From Lysobacter arseniciresistens ZS79 (GTDB taxonomy: Bacteria; Pseudomonadota; Gammaproteobacteria; Xanthomonadales; Xanthomonadaceae), in contig NZ_AVPT01000011.1 in the NCBI RefSeq assembly GCF_000768335.1, forward strand, positions 1-64,000: 64,000 nucleotides of DNA. Reading direction: 5' to 3'. The notes under the pieces were generated by a model. That model was not told the DNA's origin, ran no database searches, and saw nothing but the letters and a program-made list of their open reading frames with translations. Both the position numbers and the translations under genes were made by a program. Shown in pieces: positions 31,021 to 42,559 of this stretch (its first letter is position 1; each line of letters opens with the position of its first letter).

Positions 31021-31891
31021 GTTCGATCTGCCGGAGCGGACGACTGTGGGCGGTGCCAAAACCTGGTTCCAGGAGCAACGGGCGGCCAAACGCGGTGTGT
31101 TTGCCTTGGTCGATGGCGACCAGGGAAGCGTTGGGCAGTGGCAGCCGGTGCAACGGATGCCGAGGACCGCGCAAGTCAATCTCTTCGCGGCTCGCACAAC
31201 CAATGCCGATGCATTGGCGGTGGCGCCGAGGCTGTTTGCACTGGCTGACGACAGCGAGAACGAACGGTTGCTGCAGGTCGTTGATGGGCAGAGTGCCGAG
31301 CTTCCCCGGTGCCTGCTGATCGCCACGTTGCTGTCGCTCTCCGAGCTTGTGGCGCGCCTGCAACGACGCATTGATGTCATTGCCGACGGCGACGACATGA
31401 TGCTTCGTTTCTGGGACAGTCGGATCTTCCTGTCCCTGCATCAATCGTTGCCAGTCGAGGTGCGCGACAGACTCATGGCGTTTGGTGACGAGGCGCTGGT
31501 ATCCAACCGGCGGGGGGGATGGGCTTGGCTGCAGTTGAAGTGTCCCGCCCATGACCCCCTGCAGGACGGCCCCTGCCGCCTTTCGCGAGAAGACATGAAG
31601 GTGCTTGGCGCATCGGCCCGAGCGGACGCCATGCTGGGGATGCTGCGGCAGCAGACCCCCGAGGTGCTGGCGGCGGTGGCGGACGAGGAACGGCATCCGC
31701 TGGCAGTCGCGCAGTTGGCGGAATGCCTGCAGCGCGGACTTCAATCGCCGCGTGACCAGGCCTTGGCACTGAGCCTGGCGATCGAGCACGGCCCAGACTG
31801 GTGGGCACGTGAGGAGTGGGTGGAGTGCGTCGAGCACGCACGGTCCAGCAGCTTGTTGAAAGCCTATTTGCACCGGATGGAGGCAGCATGA
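31013..31891 (+). CDS. DUF4123 type VI effector adaptor
   Basis: 292-residue cytoplasmic protein matching the DUF4123 (Tap/TEC) family: FALVDGDQGS at the start, then the mid-part pattern LSELVARLQRRIDV and FWDSRIFLSLHQSL. Such proteins load a specific effector onto the tip of its cognate VgrG and are not themselves secreted. ATG 31013 overlaps vgrG by 8 bp, and the TGA overlaps the next start as ATGA. Base composition is visibly less GC-rich than in vgrG. The effector two genes downstream is the likely cargo. Confidence 0.85.
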   Translation: MAEFDLPERTTVGGAKTWFQEQRAAKRGVFALVDGDQGSVGQWQPVQRMPRTAQVNLFAARTTNADALAVAPRLFALADDSENERLLQVVDGQSAELPRCLLIATLLSLSELVARLQRRIDVIADGDDMMLRFWDSRIFLSLHQSLPVEVRDRLMAFGDEALVSNRRGGWAWLQLKCPAHDPLQDGPCRLSREDMKVLGASARADAMLGMLRQQTPEVLAAVADEERHPLAVAQLAECLQRGLQSPRDQALALSLAIEHGPDWWAREEWVECVEHARSSSLLKAYLHRMEAA

Positions 31892-32403
31892 AACTTCGTA
31901 CAGCACATCTCGCCCGCTCGCTTCTTCTGCTGAGCCTGCTGACGCCGGCACTGGCCGGCTGCAAGGAAGACCCGGTGATGCTCGGCGTCGTTGGCTACAA
32001 CTACACCGACCGCTATATCGACCGGTTCTCGGTGGATGGGGCGGGTGGGGGCAATGTCAACAAGAGTCACGGCGATTCGGGTGGGGGGAGCACGGTCTGC
32101 TGCGCCGTCTACGACCCCAACTATCCGCTGCCGGTCGAGATGCGGGTGGAGTGGATGTTCGGCTACCAGCGCGGTCCCGACGGCAGGATCGTTGTGCCGG
32201 ACGAACACCACGAAGCCATCGCGGTGCTGGACGGGCCGGTGCCGGAGGACCCGGCCTATCTGGAAGTGCACTTCATGCCCGACGGCAGCGTGCAGTTGCG
32301 GATGACGGCGGATCACTCGCCGCCGATGCTGCAGATCGACCGCAGCGATGCACCGCAGTCGGCGCTGGGTGGGCAGCCCGCATTGCCGGAGTCCGTGCGA
32401 TGA
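31888..32403 (+). CDS. DUF3304 lipoprotein, candidate immunity protein
   Basis: 171-residue lipoprotein. The signal peptide ends in the lipobox LAGC with the lipidated C25. The mature part starts KEDPV and has the DUF3304 pattern (GVVGYNYTDRYIDRFSV, GGGSTVCCAVY, PLPVEMRVEW). DUF3304 lipoproteins are often found beside type VI lipase effectors, so this may be the periplasmic immunity protein for the gene that follows. That role is inferred from position. Start and stop both overlap neighbours as ATGA. Confidence 0.75.
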   Translation: MKLRTAHLARSLLLLSLLTPALAGCKEDPVMLGVVGYNYTDRYIDRFSVDGAGGGNVNKSHGDSGGGSTVCCAVYDPNYPLPVEMRVEWMFGYQRGPDGRIVVPDEHHEAIAVLDGPVPEDPAYLEVHFMPDGSVQLRMTADHSPPMLQIDRSDAPQSALGGQPALPESVR

Positions 32404-34136
32404 ACGTGATCTACCCGCAAGCTCCGACCGAGCGGGCCTCGCCTGACCGGATGCTGGGCACCCCGGCCTCGGCCCGGTTCGCGGCCATGGCCGATCGGCT
32501 GCCCGACGCGGACGCGGCGGTCGCCGACTGTCAGGAGGATCTGTGGCTGACAATCTTCTTCGACGGCACCGGCAACAATGAGAAGATCGATGCTCCGACG
32601 TTCGAGCACAGCAACGTGGCGCGGCTGCATCGCGCGCGAAAAGATGACTCAGAAAGTGCTGGCAGATACAGCTTCTACGTCCCAGGAATCGGCACCCCGT
32701 TTCGCGAGGTCGGCGATGAGGGTGGCACTGTGGATGCCGCACTGGCGCTGGGCAGCGGCGAGGAGCGGCTCAAGTGGGCAATGAAGGAGGTCGAGCGGCG
32801 GATCAAGGCCGCCGAGGCCCGCGCCCGCAACCCGGTCAACAAGATCCGCTCGATCAACATCGCCCTGTTCGGCTTTTCGCGCGGTGCGGCGCTCGCGCGT
32901 GCGTTCGCCCTGCGGATCAACGACAAATGCGGACGGCCCGCTGGGCGCGGCGGGCGCTGGCAGGGCAAGTACCCGACCCGGTTGTACTTCATGGGCCTGT
33001 TCGACACGGTGGCCTCGGTCGGCGCAAATGCCATGTTGCGCAAGTACAGCCGCGAGGCCGCGACCGTCTCGGCGGTCTCTCCGTTGCTCGGCGCATTGGC
33101 CGTGCAGGTGGCCGGCAACGCGGATGGTCATATGGGCTGGGCCGGCAATCTGCGCATTCCGGCGATGGTGGAGCAGTGCGTGCACTACTGCGCCGCGCAC
33201 GAGATCCGCAACTCCTTTCCACTCGACACCGTGCTGGAGGAGGGGAAGTACCCGGCCAACTGCGTCGAGGCGGTATACCCGGGCGTGCATTCCAATGTCG
33301 GCGGTGGCTATCGCCCCGGCGAGGGCGGGCGCAACCGCAACCGCTTCGCGATGCTCAGTCTGGTGCCGCTGAAGGCGATGTATGACGCTGCGATAAAAGC
33401 GGGCGTGCCCTTAGTGGATATCCACACCGCCGAGTCGCGAATCAAGGATGACTTCCTGCCGCCGGAGCCTGCAGACGTTGCGGCCCGAGCCGAGTTCAGC
33501 GACCGCTACAACCACTACATGGCCACCGTCGGCTGGGGCGGCAAACCGATCGGCCGGCTGGTCACCGATCACATGAAGATGTACTTCCGCTGGCGGATCG
33601 TCCACGTCGGCCGCAAGCTCAACGCGGCCAAGCGGGGTGATGTCAACTGGGAGAACAAACGCCTGCAGGCCTACGACGATGCCTTGGCGGTCGAGCGCCA
33701 GGCCAAGCAGGCCGAACTTGACCGGCTTGAACATGCACGAAGTGCCGCGTGGGGAACCCGCCGCTATGAAGCGCTGCACTGGGACGTGATCATGCAGGGG
33801 GCTCGCGTCAACACCATGCCGGCGGATGCCGGAACCCTGATCGCCGCGCTGGACAAGTACGACCAGCTGTTCCTGGACGACAGCGACGCGGTACTCAAGG
33901 CCGACCCTGGCACGCTGCGGCCATTCCATCGGGCGCTGCGCGAGGCCTGGAAGCAACCGGCATTGACCGACCCGAGGATCCTGGCGTTCTTCGACGAGTA
34001 CGTCACCGATTCGCTGGCCGGTTTCGATACCGACCGCACGCGTGCGATCGACCCTCGCCGGCTGTACCAGGGTGGCGACGATACGATTGATTACGCGGCG
34101 CTGGCCCAGCCCTCGCCGGAGATGGCGGTGGCCTGA
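32400..34136 (+). CDS. DUF2235 phospholipase-like type VI effector (Tle1-like)
   Basis: 578-residue protein with an alpha/beta-hydrolase core in about residues 45-330. The nucleophile elbow is GFSRG, with Ser160. D202 (in GLFDTVASVG) and H297 (in YPGVHSNVGGGY) are likely the rest of the triad. The family includes Tle1 effectors that cut membrane phospholipids. The C-terminal 250 residues are helical and not recognised. No signal peptide is present, as expected for a type VI cargo. ATG 32400 overlaps the DUF3304 stop. Many relatives have Asp after the HS pair where this one has Asn. Confidence 0.85.
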   Translation: MNVIYPQAPTERASPDRMLGTPASARFAAMADRLPDADAAVADCQEDLWLTIFFDGTGNNEKIDAPTFEHSNVARLHRARKDDSESAGRYSFYVPGIGTPFREVGDEGGTVDAALALGSGEERLKWAMKEVERRIKAAEARARNPVNKIRSINIALFGFSRGAALARAFALRINDKCGRPAGRGGRWQGKYPTRLYFMGLFDTVASVGANAMLRKYSREAATVSAVSPLLGALAVQVAGNADGHMGWAGNLRIPAMVEQCVHYCAAHEIRNSFPLDTVLEEGKYPANCVEAVYPGVHSNVGGGYRPGEGGRNRNRFAMLSLVPLKAMYDAAIKAGVPLVDIHTAESRIKDDFLPPEPADVAARAEFSDRYNHYMATVGWGGKPIGRLVTDHMKMYFRWRIVHVGRKLNAAKRGDVNWENKRLQAYDDALAVERQAKQAELDRLEHARSAAWGTRRYEALHWDVIMQGARVNTMPADAGTLIAALDKYDQLFLDDSDAVLKADPGTLRPFHRALREAWKQPALTDPRILAFFDEYVTDSLAGFDTDRTRAIDPRRLYQGGDDTIDYAALAQPSPEMAVA

Positions 34137-34151
34137 CCCTGAATCGTCTGG

Positions 34152-34189
34152 GGCCGGGCAAACCCGGCCGCCAGCAGCCTTTCGGCTGC
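34152..34189. other. Two tandem hairpins between converging genes
   Basis: GGCCGGG-CAAA-CCCGGCC (34152-34169) and GCAGCC-TTTC-GGCTGC (34174-34189) fill the 55-bp gap between the effector gene and pilS. Neither has a T-run. They may stop or pause transcription from both sides. Confidence 0.4.
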
Positions 34190-34191
34190 CC

Positions 34192-35799
34192 TCAGCATGA
34201 CGCCTGGAGGGGCCCCCCGCCCCGCACCGCCACCCCCGACAACTTCACCCGGAAGCAGCTCCCGCCGCCCGGTAGCGCCACGAAATCCAGCGACGCCTGG
34301 TTCGCCCGGCACAGTTCACGGGCGATGTAGAGCCCCAGGCCGGTGCCGTGGCCGGAGGTGGTGAAGAACGGGCGGAACAGTTGCAGCGCGACGCCATCGG
34401 CGATGCCGGGGCCGCGGTCGATCACGTCGATCAGCGGCTGCTTCAGCGGGTCCAGCTGCACGTGCAGGGTCACCCGGGCGGGTTCGCCGGGCATGCGGCC
34501 GTAGGTCAGGGCGTTGTGCACCAGAACGGTCAGCACCTGGTGCAACTGGCGCGGGTCGACCAGTGCGGCGATCTGCGGCCGGTCGGCGGTGGTGCGCAGG
34601 GTGTCGTTCTCGAGCGGGTGGCCGGCGCGGTAGTCGTCGACGAAGTGGCGGACGAAGCCGGTCAGCTCGACGTACTCGGGCTTGGCCGTCTCGCGCCGGG
34701 CGAGGCCGAGTACGTTCTCGACAATGCCGTTCATGCGCACGCCCTGCTGGCGGATGATCTCCAGCAGGCGGCGGTCGGCGGTGGCGATGTCGTCGGATTC
34801 CTCCAGCAGCTGCACGGCGTAGTTGATCGCGGCCAGCGGGTTGCGGATCTCGTGCGCGAGGCTGGCCGAGAACCGCCCCAGCGTCGCCAGGGTCATCGAT
34901 TCGGCGCGGCGCGAAACCAGCGAAGTGTCGTCGAGGAACACCAGGGTCTGGTCGCTGCCGGCCAGCAGGCGGGTGAAGCGTGGGACGATCTCGGGCTGGT
35001 CGACGGCGACCTGCAGCGGGGTCTCGTCGGACCGGCCGTCCTGCCGCCACGCCGCCAGGCGCCGCGCCAGCTCGGGCAGGGCGACGCCGAGGTCGCGGTG
35101 GCCCTCGCCGGCATCGCCCAGCAGCAGGGTCGCGGCCTCGTTGGCCAGCCGCACGCGGTTGTGGCCGTCGACCAGCAGCACGCCGGTGCGCAGGCGGCGG
35201 ATGATCAGTTCGTTGACTTCGGTGAGGTGGGCGGTCTCGACCCCGCGCTGCTCGGCCAGGTCGTAGCTGGCGCGCATCTGGCGGCCGAGGATGCTGGTCA
35301 GGGTGGCCAGCGCGAGGTAGCCGACCGCGAACATCAGCGGCTCGGCGACCATCCGGTCGGTGTCGTCGACCAGGTCGCTCCAGACGTATTCACCGATGAT
35401 CCCGAGCACCGCGACCACCGCCGCGCCCAGGCCCAGCCGTGCAGGCAGCAGCAGCGCCGCGGCGCCGACGTTGAACATCAGCATCAACGCGATGCCGGTA
35501 CCGGCGGCCGGGACCGCGTGGATCGCCAGCAGGCCGAACAGCAGGTCGGTGCCGATGCCGGCCAGTGTCGCGGTGCGCAGGTCGCCGCGGCGCCCGAACG
35601 CGAACAGCAGCACCGCCATCACCAGGTACGACAGCGCGACGGTCGGCGCCAGCAGTTCGTGGCGCGGCGGGCCGAGCACGTCGGCGACCGGGCTGAACAG
35701 CACCAGCACCAGCATCATCGCCTCCAGCAGGCGATACAGGGTGTAGAAGTGCAGTTCGCGGCGCAGCGCGCTGTCGGCGTCGCCGGTGTCTGTCGCCAT
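34192..35799 (-). CDS. pilS: Sensor histidine kinase PilS
   Basis: Inner-membrane kinase of the PilS/PilR pair, which in Pseudomonas senses pilin in the membrane. The 535 residues start with six hydrophobic segments (about 20-195), then a PAS-like region, and the kinase core: H-box SASLAHEIRNPLAAI, N-box (LVHNALTYGR), G1 (DRGPGIADG) and G2 (GHGTGLGLYIAREL). I place the start at ATG 35799, directly before the first hydrophobic segment. In relatives pilS is directly adjacent to pilR; here they are 6 kb apart. Confidence 0.93.
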   Translation of the reverse strand: MATDTGDADSALRRELHFYTLYRLLEAMMLVLVLFSPVADVLGPPRHELLAPTVALSYLVMAVLLFAFGRRGDLRTATLAGIGTDLLFGLLAIHAVPAAGTGIALMLMFNVGAAALLLPARLGLGAAVVAVLGIIGEYVWSDLVDDTDRMVAEPLMFAVGYLALATLTSILGRQMRASYDLAEQRGVETAHLTEVNELIIRRLRTGVLLVDGHNRVRLANEAATLLLGDAGEGHRDLGVALPELARRLAAWRQDGRSDETPLQVAVDQPEIVPRFTRLLAGSDQTLVFLDDTSLVSRRAESMTLATLGRFSASLAHEIRNPLAAINYAVQLLEESDDIATADRRLLEIIRQQGVRMNGIVENVLGLARRETAKPEYVELTGFVRHFVDDYRAGHPLENDTLRTTADRPQIAALVDPRQLHQVLTVLVHNALTYGRMPGEPARVTLHVQLDPLKQPLIDVIDRGPGIADGVALQLFRPFFTTSGHGTGLGLYIARELCRANQASLDFVALPGGGSCFRVKLSGVAVRGGGPLQASC

Positions 35800-35841
35800 G
35801 GCTTGCGGCAAGCGTGATTCCCCGTTGCAGACCCCGTCGCG

Positions 35842-35847
35842 AGTATA
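35842..35847 (-). promoter_or_regulatory. Candidate -10 element of pilS
   Basis: TATACT on the minus strand, about 43 bases before the pilS ATG, in the 190-bp spacer divergent to sucC. No good -35 is visible. I found no clear sucC promoter in the same spacer. Confidence 0.35.
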
Positions 35848-35989
35848 GGCACAGCATGGCCGGAGGGCCGGGTTTTGCCGGACGTTTTGCCCGACCCCGC
35901 CCGATCGGCGACAATGGCCGGCCCCCTCGCGCCCGCGCCGCCTGCCGGTCGCCTCCGCGTGGGACATCTTCAACTCCCCTCGGTGACGC

Positions 35990-37156
<1,167 letters not shown>

Positions 37157-37168
37157 GGCGGGACTGAC

Positions 37169-38044
<876 letters not shown>

Positions 38045-38064
38045 CCGCCGGCGCGATGCAGTGG

Positions 38065-38091
38065 AAAAGGCCACCTCCGGGTGGCCTTTTT
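38065..38091 (+). terminator. Intrinsic terminator of sucCD
   Basis: AAAAGGCCACC and GGTGGCCTTTT form an 11-bp stem with a TCCG tetraloop, ending in TTTTT, 20 bases after the sucD stop. Confidence 0.92.
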
Positions 38092-38138
38092 CGTTGCCGG
38101 CGGCCTTCACGGCGGCGGCCGTACCGTGGGCGTTCCGG

Positions 38139-38144
38139 GATAAT
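38139..38144 (+). promoter_or_regulatory. Candidate -10 element of nadE
   Basis: GATAAT (in GGGATAATGCCC) 28 bases before the nadE ATG, downstream of the sucCD terminator. No -35 is visible. Confidence 0.35.
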
Positions 38145-38172
38145 GCCCGTTCGCAACCGACACGACGCCGCC

Positions 38173-39807
38173 ATGAGCCAGCCCCTCCGCATCGCCCTCG
38201 CGCAGTTCGACTTCCCGGTCGGGGCGGTGTTCGACAACGCCGACCGGATCATCGAGTTCATCGCCGAGGCCCGCGACGACTACGGCGCCGACCTGGTGCT
38301 GTTCCCCGAACTGGCGCTCAGCGGCTACCCGCCGGAAGACCTGCTGCTGCGGCCGGGCTTCCTGCACGACTGCCACCGGGCGATGGAGCGCGTCGCCGCG
38401 GCCGCGACCGGCATCACCGCGATCGTCGGTTGGCCGGAGTCGCACGGCCCGGTGGTCTACAACGCCGCCAGCATCCTGCGCGACGGCCGCATCGAGCACA
38501 CCTACCGCAAGCGCGAGCTGCCCAACTACGCCGTGTTCGACGAGCGCCGCTACTTCGTGGTCGACCCGGACGGCGGCGATTGCGTGTTCGAGCTCAACGG
38601 GGTGCGCTGCGGGCTGCTGGTGTGCGAGGACATGTGGTTCGCCGAGCCGCTGCACACCACGGTGCAGGCCGGCGCCGAGCTGATCCTGTCGATCAACGCC
38701 TCGCCGTTCGAGCGGGACAAGCACGCGCGCCGCGACGCGCTGCTGGAGGACGCGACCCGCCAGTACGGCGTCGCCATCGCCTACGTCAACTGCGTGGGCG
38801 GGCAGGATGCGGTGGTGTTCGACGGTGGCTCGCTGGTGGCCGAGGCCGACGGCACCGTGCGCCCGGCCGCGGCGGCGTTCACCGAGCAGATGCTGGTGGT
38901 CGACTACGACCCGGAAACGCGCGGCTTCCGCTCGGTCGAGTGGATGGAGGACGGCGACGAGAGCCGCGATGCGCTGGCCTGGCGCGCGGTGGTGCGCGGC
39001 ACCCGCGACTACTGCCGCAAGAACGGTTTCAGGAAGGCGTGGCTGGGGCTGTCGGGCGGGCTGGACTCGGCGGTGGTGCTGGCGATCGCGGTCGACGCGC
39101 TCGGCGCCGAGAACGTCACCGCGGTGCGGATGCCGTCGCGCTACACCGCCGGCCTGTCGAACGACCTCGCCGCCGAGCAATGCGCCGAGCAGGGCGTGCG
39201 GCTGCTGACGCTGCCGATCGAGAAGCCGTTCCAGGGGTATCTCGACACGCTGGCGGAGCTGTTCGAAGGCCAGCCGGTCGACACCACCGAGGAGAACCTG
39301 CAGTCGCGCGTGCGCGGGGCGATGCTGATGGCGTTGACCAACAAGTTCCACGGGCTGCTGCTGACCACAGGCAACAAGAGCGAGTACGCGGTCGGCTACG
39401 CGACGATCTACGGCGACATGGCCGGCGGCTACGCGCCGCTGAAGGACCTGTACAAGACCGAGGTCTACGAACTGGCGCGCTGGCGCAACACGGTGGGCGA
39501 CCCGGTGATCCCGGTCGGGGTGATCGAGCGGCCGCCGTCGGCCGAACTGCGCGCCGACCAGAAGGACCAGGATTCGCTGCCGCCGTACGACGTGCTCGAC
39601 GCGATCCTGACCCGCTACGTGGACCTCGAACAGTCGCGCGAGGAGATCACCGCCGCCGGCTTCGGCGCCGAGACGGTCGACCGGGTGCTGCACCTGGTCC
39701 GGATCAGCGAGTGGAAGCGTCACCAGGCCGCGCCGGGGCCGAAGGTGTCGCGGCGGGCGTTCGGCCGCGAGCGGCGGTATCCGATCAGCAACGGGTACCG
39801 GGGCTAG
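38173..39807 (+). CDS. nadE: Glutamine-dependent NAD+ synthetase NadE
   Basis: Makes NAD+ from deamido-NAD+, ATP and glutamine in the cytoplasm. The 544-residue product has an N-terminal nitrilase-type glutaminase (about 1-260; the Cys is in [11 protein letters not shown] and the Glu in [11 protein letters not shown]) and a C-terminal ammonia-dependent synthetase with the ATP-binding SGGLDSA at 294-300. Having both domains, it can use glutamine directly. ATG 38173 is chosen as it begins [14 protein letters not shown] at the normal domain edge. Monocistronic between two terminators. Confidence 0.95.
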   Translation: MSQPLRIALAQFDFPVGAVFDNADRIIEFIAEARDDYGADLVLFPELALSGYPPEDLLLRPGFLHDCHRAMERVAAAATGITAIVGWPESHGPVVYNAASILRDGRIEHTYRKRELPNYAVFDERRYFVVDPDGGDCVFELNGVRCGLLVCEDMWFAEPLHTTVQAGAELILSINASPFERDKHARRDALLEDATRQYGVAIAYVNCVGGQDAVVFDGGSLVAEADGTVRPAAAAFTEQMLVVDYDPETRGFRSVEWMEDGDESRDALAWRAVVRGTRDYCRKNGFRKAWLGLSGGLDSAVVLAIAVDALGAENVTAVRMPSRYTAGLSNDLAAEQCAEQGVRLLTLPIEKPFQGYLDTLAELFEGQPVDTTEENLQSRVRGAMLMALTNKFHGLLLTTGNKSEYAVGYATIYGDMAGGYAPLKDLYKTEVYELARWRNTVGDPVIPVGVIERPPSAELRADQKDQDSLPPYDVLDAILTRYVDLEQSREEITAAGFGAETVDRVLHLVRISEWKRHQAAPGPKVSRRAFGRERRYPISNGYRG

Positions 39808-39811
39808 ACGG

Positions 39812-39838
39812 AAAACGCCGCCCGGAGGCGGCGTTTTT
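39812..39838. terminator. Bidirectional terminator between nadE and bamD
   Basis: AAAACGCCGCC and GGCGGCGTTTT form an 11-bp stem with a CGGA tetraloop. It is followed by TTTTT on the plus strand and by TTTT on the minus strand, so it can end both nadE and the converging bamD. Confidence 0.9.
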
Positions 39839-39859
39839 CGTATCCCGGCGGCGTCGAAG

Positions 39860-40732
39860 TCACTCGTCGTTGTCCAGCGCCGACTTCTCGCCGGCGAACG
39901 GGTTGAGCTTGCGCCAGTCGCTCGGGTAGTCCGGCCAGTCGCCACGCAGGTAGGGGTGGTCGGGTTCGTTCTCGGCCAGCACGCGGCGGGCGTCGTTGGC
40001 GAGCGTCTCGTTGCCCAGCCCGGTGTAGGCGGCGGCGAGGGCGGCCACGGCATCGTTGCGGTAGCTGCTCTGCGGGTAGGTTTCCAGCAGGTAGGTGGCG
40101 CGCTCGGCGGCGGCGACGTAGGCGGTGCGGCGCAGGTAGTACAGGGCGACGTCCAGCTCGTGGCGGGCGAACAGGTCGCGCAGCTCGGCCATGCGGCGCT
40201 CGGCGTCGGCGGCGTAGCGGCTGTTGGGGTAGCGGGTGGTCACGATCTGGAAGTCGTTGAACGCCTGCATCGGGGTGGCGAGGTCGCGGCGGCTGGCGTC
40301 CAGCGACCAGACCTTCTGCAGGAACACGGTGTCGCGGCTGGAGTTCACCAGCCCGCGCAGGTAGTACATGTACGACGCCAGCCGGTGGGTCGGGTAGGTG
40401 CGCAGGAAGCGGTCGATGCTGCTGATCGCGTCCTCGTGCTTGCCGGCCTTGTACTGGGCGTAGGCGGTCTCGACCAGCGCCTGCTCGGTGTACGGGCCGT
40501 ACGGGTACTGCGCGACCAGCCGCTTGAAGGTGGTCTCGGCGCTGGCCCAGTTGCCGCGCGTCATCGAGGTGTGGGCCGTCTCGTACAGCTGCTCGACCGG
40601 CACGCCCTCGCTGGCTTCCTCGTCCTTGAACATCTTGCCGAAGCGGGCGCAGCCGCTGGCGAACACCACCAGGGCCAGCAGCAGGACGACGGTCCGCAGG
40701 GAGGGGCGCGGCAGGGCGGTGCGATCGGTCAT
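39860..40732 (-). CDS. bamD: Outer-membrane assembly lipoprotein BamD
   Basis: Essential periplasmic-face lipoprotein of the BAM complex, which inserts beta-barrel proteins. The 290 residues have a signal peptide with lipobox ending in SGC (C28) and then five TPR-like repeats, for example [14 protein letters not shown] and [16 protein letters not shown]. An acidic C-terminal tail (LDNDE) follows. The ATG at 40732 is fixed by the signal peptide; the open frame further upstream is shadow of rluD. It is divergent from rluD, an arrangement also found in other gammaproteobacteria. Confidence 0.95.
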   Translation of the reverse strand: MTDRTALPRPSLRTVVLLLALVVFASGCARFGKMFKDEEASEGVPVEQLYETAHTSMTRGNWASAETTFKRLVAQYPYGPYTEQALVETAYAQYKAGKHEDAISSIDRFLRTYPTHRLASYMYYLRGLVNSSRDTVFLQKVWSLDASRRDLATPMQAFNDFQIVTTRYPNSRYAADAERRMAELRDLFARHELDVALYYLRRTAYVAAAERATYLLETYPQSSYRNDAVAALAAAYTGLGNETLANDARRVLAENEPDHPYLRGDWPDYPSDWRKLNPFAGEKSALDNDE

Positions 40733-40768
40733 GTGGGCAGTCAACGGGCGCCGGGGGCACGAAGCGCC

Positions 40769-40775
40769 GATAATA
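40769..40775. promoter_or_regulatory. Shared AT island with divergent -10 candidates
   Basis: GATAATA contains GATAAT for rluD on the plus strand and TATTAT for bamD on the minus strand. It lies about midway between the two start codons (40732 and 40814), which would give each mRNA a leader of about 30 bases. No -35 is evident. Confidence 0.35.
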
Positions 40776-40813
40776 GCAGTCCCGCGTGCAGCGCCCTTAA
40801 CCCAGGCATTCCG

Positions 40814-41788
40814 ATGACCGAACCCGCCATCGCCCTCCAGGCCGTGGTCCCCGACAGTGCCGCGGGGCGCCGTTTCGACGCGGTGCTGGCCGAGCTGTTC
40901 CCCGACTATTCGCGCTCGCGGCTGGCCGGCTGGATCAAGGCCGGCCAGGTGCTGCTGGACGGCCGCGAAGCCCGCCCGCGCGACCCGGTCCACGGCGGCG
41001 AGCAGGTCACCGTCAGTGCCGTCCTCGAGGTCCAGACCCGCTCGGAGCCGCAGGACATCGCGCTGGACGTGCTGTTCGAGGACGAGCACGTGATCGTGAT
41101 CGACAAGCCGGCCGGGCTGGTGGTCCACCCCGGCGCCGGCAATCCCGACGGCACCCTGGTCAACGCGCTGCTGAACAAGGACCCGGCGCTGAACGCGCTG
41201 CCACGTGCCGGCATCGTCCACCGGCTCGACAAGGACACCTCGGGGGTCATGGTGGTGGCGCGTACGCTGGTCGCCCACACCGCGCTGGTCGAGCAGCTGT
41301 CGGCGCGCGACGTGCACCGGCAGTACCTGGCCGTGGTGTCAGGCGCGCTGGTGTCCGGCGGCACCGCCAACGCGCCGATCGACCGCCACCCGCGCGACCG
41401 GATCCGGATGGCGGTGCGCGAGGACGGCCGCGAGGCGGTCACCCACTATCGCCTGCGCGAGCGCTTCCGTGCCCACACCCTGCTGGAGTGCCGGCTCGAG
41501 ACCGGCCGCACCCACCAGATCCGCGTCCACATGGCGCACCTCAAGCACCCGATCATCGGCGACCCGCTTTACGGCGGCTCGCTGAAGCTCCCGCGCGGGG
41601 CAACCGACACGCTGGTCGCGCAGTTGCGTGGCTTCCGCCGCCAGGCGCTGCACGCGGAGACGCTGGAGTTCAGCCACCCGGTGACCGGCGAACCCGTCCG
41701 CACCAGCGCGCCGATGCCGGCCGACATGAAGGCGCTGGTGGCGGCGCTGCAGGACGACAGCCGCGCCGCGGCCGAGCGGGGACGCTGA
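40814..41788 (+). CDS. rluD: 23S rRNA pseudouridine synthase RluD
   Basis: Modifies uridines 1911, 1915 and 1917 (E. coli numbering) in helix 69 of 23S rRNA. The 324 residues include an N-terminal S4 RNA-binding domain (about 15-75) and the RluA-type catalytic domain with the key aspartate in HRLDKDTSG. Also present are [11 protein letters not shown] and GDPLYGG, both family signatures. Start chosen at ATG 40814, where homologues begin. pgeF follows after 3 bases in an apparent two-gene operon, as in many gammaproteobacteria. Confidence 0.95.
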   Translation: MTEPAIALQAVVPDSAAGRRFDAVLAELFPDYSRSRLAGWIKAGQVLLDGREARPRDPVHGGEQVTVSAVLEVQTRSEPQDIALDVLFEDEHVIVIDKPAGLVVHPGAGNPDGTLVNALLNKDPALNALPRAGIVHRLDKDTSGVMVVARTLVAHTALVEQLSARDVHRQYLAVVSGALVSGGTANAPIDRHPRDRIRMAVREDGREAVTHYRLRERFRAHTLLECRLETGRTHQIRVHMAHLKHPIIGDPLYGGSLKLPRGATDTLVAQLRGFRRQALHAETLEFSHPVTGEPVRTSAPMPADMKALVAALQDDSRAAAERGR

Positions 41789-41791
41789 GCG

Positions 41792-42553
41792 ATGCACCCG
41801 GCGCTGCTTGCAGCCGACTGGCCGGCGCCACCGGGTATCCGCGGCTTCACCACCCTGCGGCATGGGGCCGGCATGTCGCAGGCGCCGTTCGACCGTTTCA
41901 ACATGGGCCTGCGCTGCGGCGACGACCCGGCGGCGGTGCAACGCAACCGGGCGGAACTGGCTGAAATCGCCCGCCTGCCGGCCACGCCGGCGTGGCTGCG
42001 GCAGGTGCACGGGACCGCGGTACTGCGGGTCGACGGCGACCCGGACGCGCCACCCGGCGACGAACCCGAGGCCGACGCCGCGGTCACCTCCGTACCCGGC
42101 GCGGTGCTGGCGATCCTCACCGCCGACTGCCTGCCGGTGCTGCTGTGCGCCGACGACGGCGGCGAGGTCGGCGCCGCCCACGCCGGCTGGCGCGGGCTGG
42201 CCGCGGGCGTGCTGGAGGCGACCGTCGCCGCGATGGCGACCCCGCCGGGACGGCTGATGGCATGGCTGGGTCCCGCCGCCGGGCCGGCCAGTTACGAGAT
42301 CGGCACCGAGGTCTACGACGCCTTCGTCGCGCGCGACTGGGCCGCCGGCAGCGCGTTCACCAGCACCCGGCCGAACCACTGGCGGGTCGACCTCTACGCC
42401 CTCGCGCGGTGCCGGCTGGAGCAGGCCGGGCTGCCGCCGGCGCGGATCTTCGGTGGTGGCCTCGACACCATCGGCGACCCGGCGCGGTTCTATTCGCACC
42501 GCCGCGACCAGCGCACCGGGCGGATGGCGACGCTGGCGTGGATCGAGCCGTAG
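41792..42553 (+). CDS. pgeF: Peptidoglycan editing factor PgeF (YfiH family)
   Basis: Cytoplasmic zinc or copper enzyme of the YfiH/LACC1 family. It prevents wrong amino acids such as L-Ser from staying in UDP-MurNAc precursors, and relatives have purine nucleoside activity. The 253 residues keep the metal-binding triad: His in LRQVHGTAV, Cys in LTADCLPVL and His in GAAHAGWRGL. Length is normal. It is coupled to rluD and converges with otsA, with only 6 bases between the stops. Confidence 0.92.
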   Translation: MHPALLAADWPAPPGIRGFTTLRHGAGMSQAPFDRFNMGLRCGDDPAAVQRNRAELAEIARLPATPAWLRQVHGTAVLRVDGDPDAPPGDEPEADAAVTSVPGAVLAILTADCLPVLLCADDGGEVGAAHAGWRGLAAGVLEATVAAMATPPGRLMAWLGPAAGPASYEIGTEVYDAFVARDWAAGSAFTSTRPNHWRVDLYALARCRLEQAGLPPARIFGGGLDTIGDPARFYSHRRDQRTGRMATLAWIEP

Positions 42554-42559
42554 ACGGCC

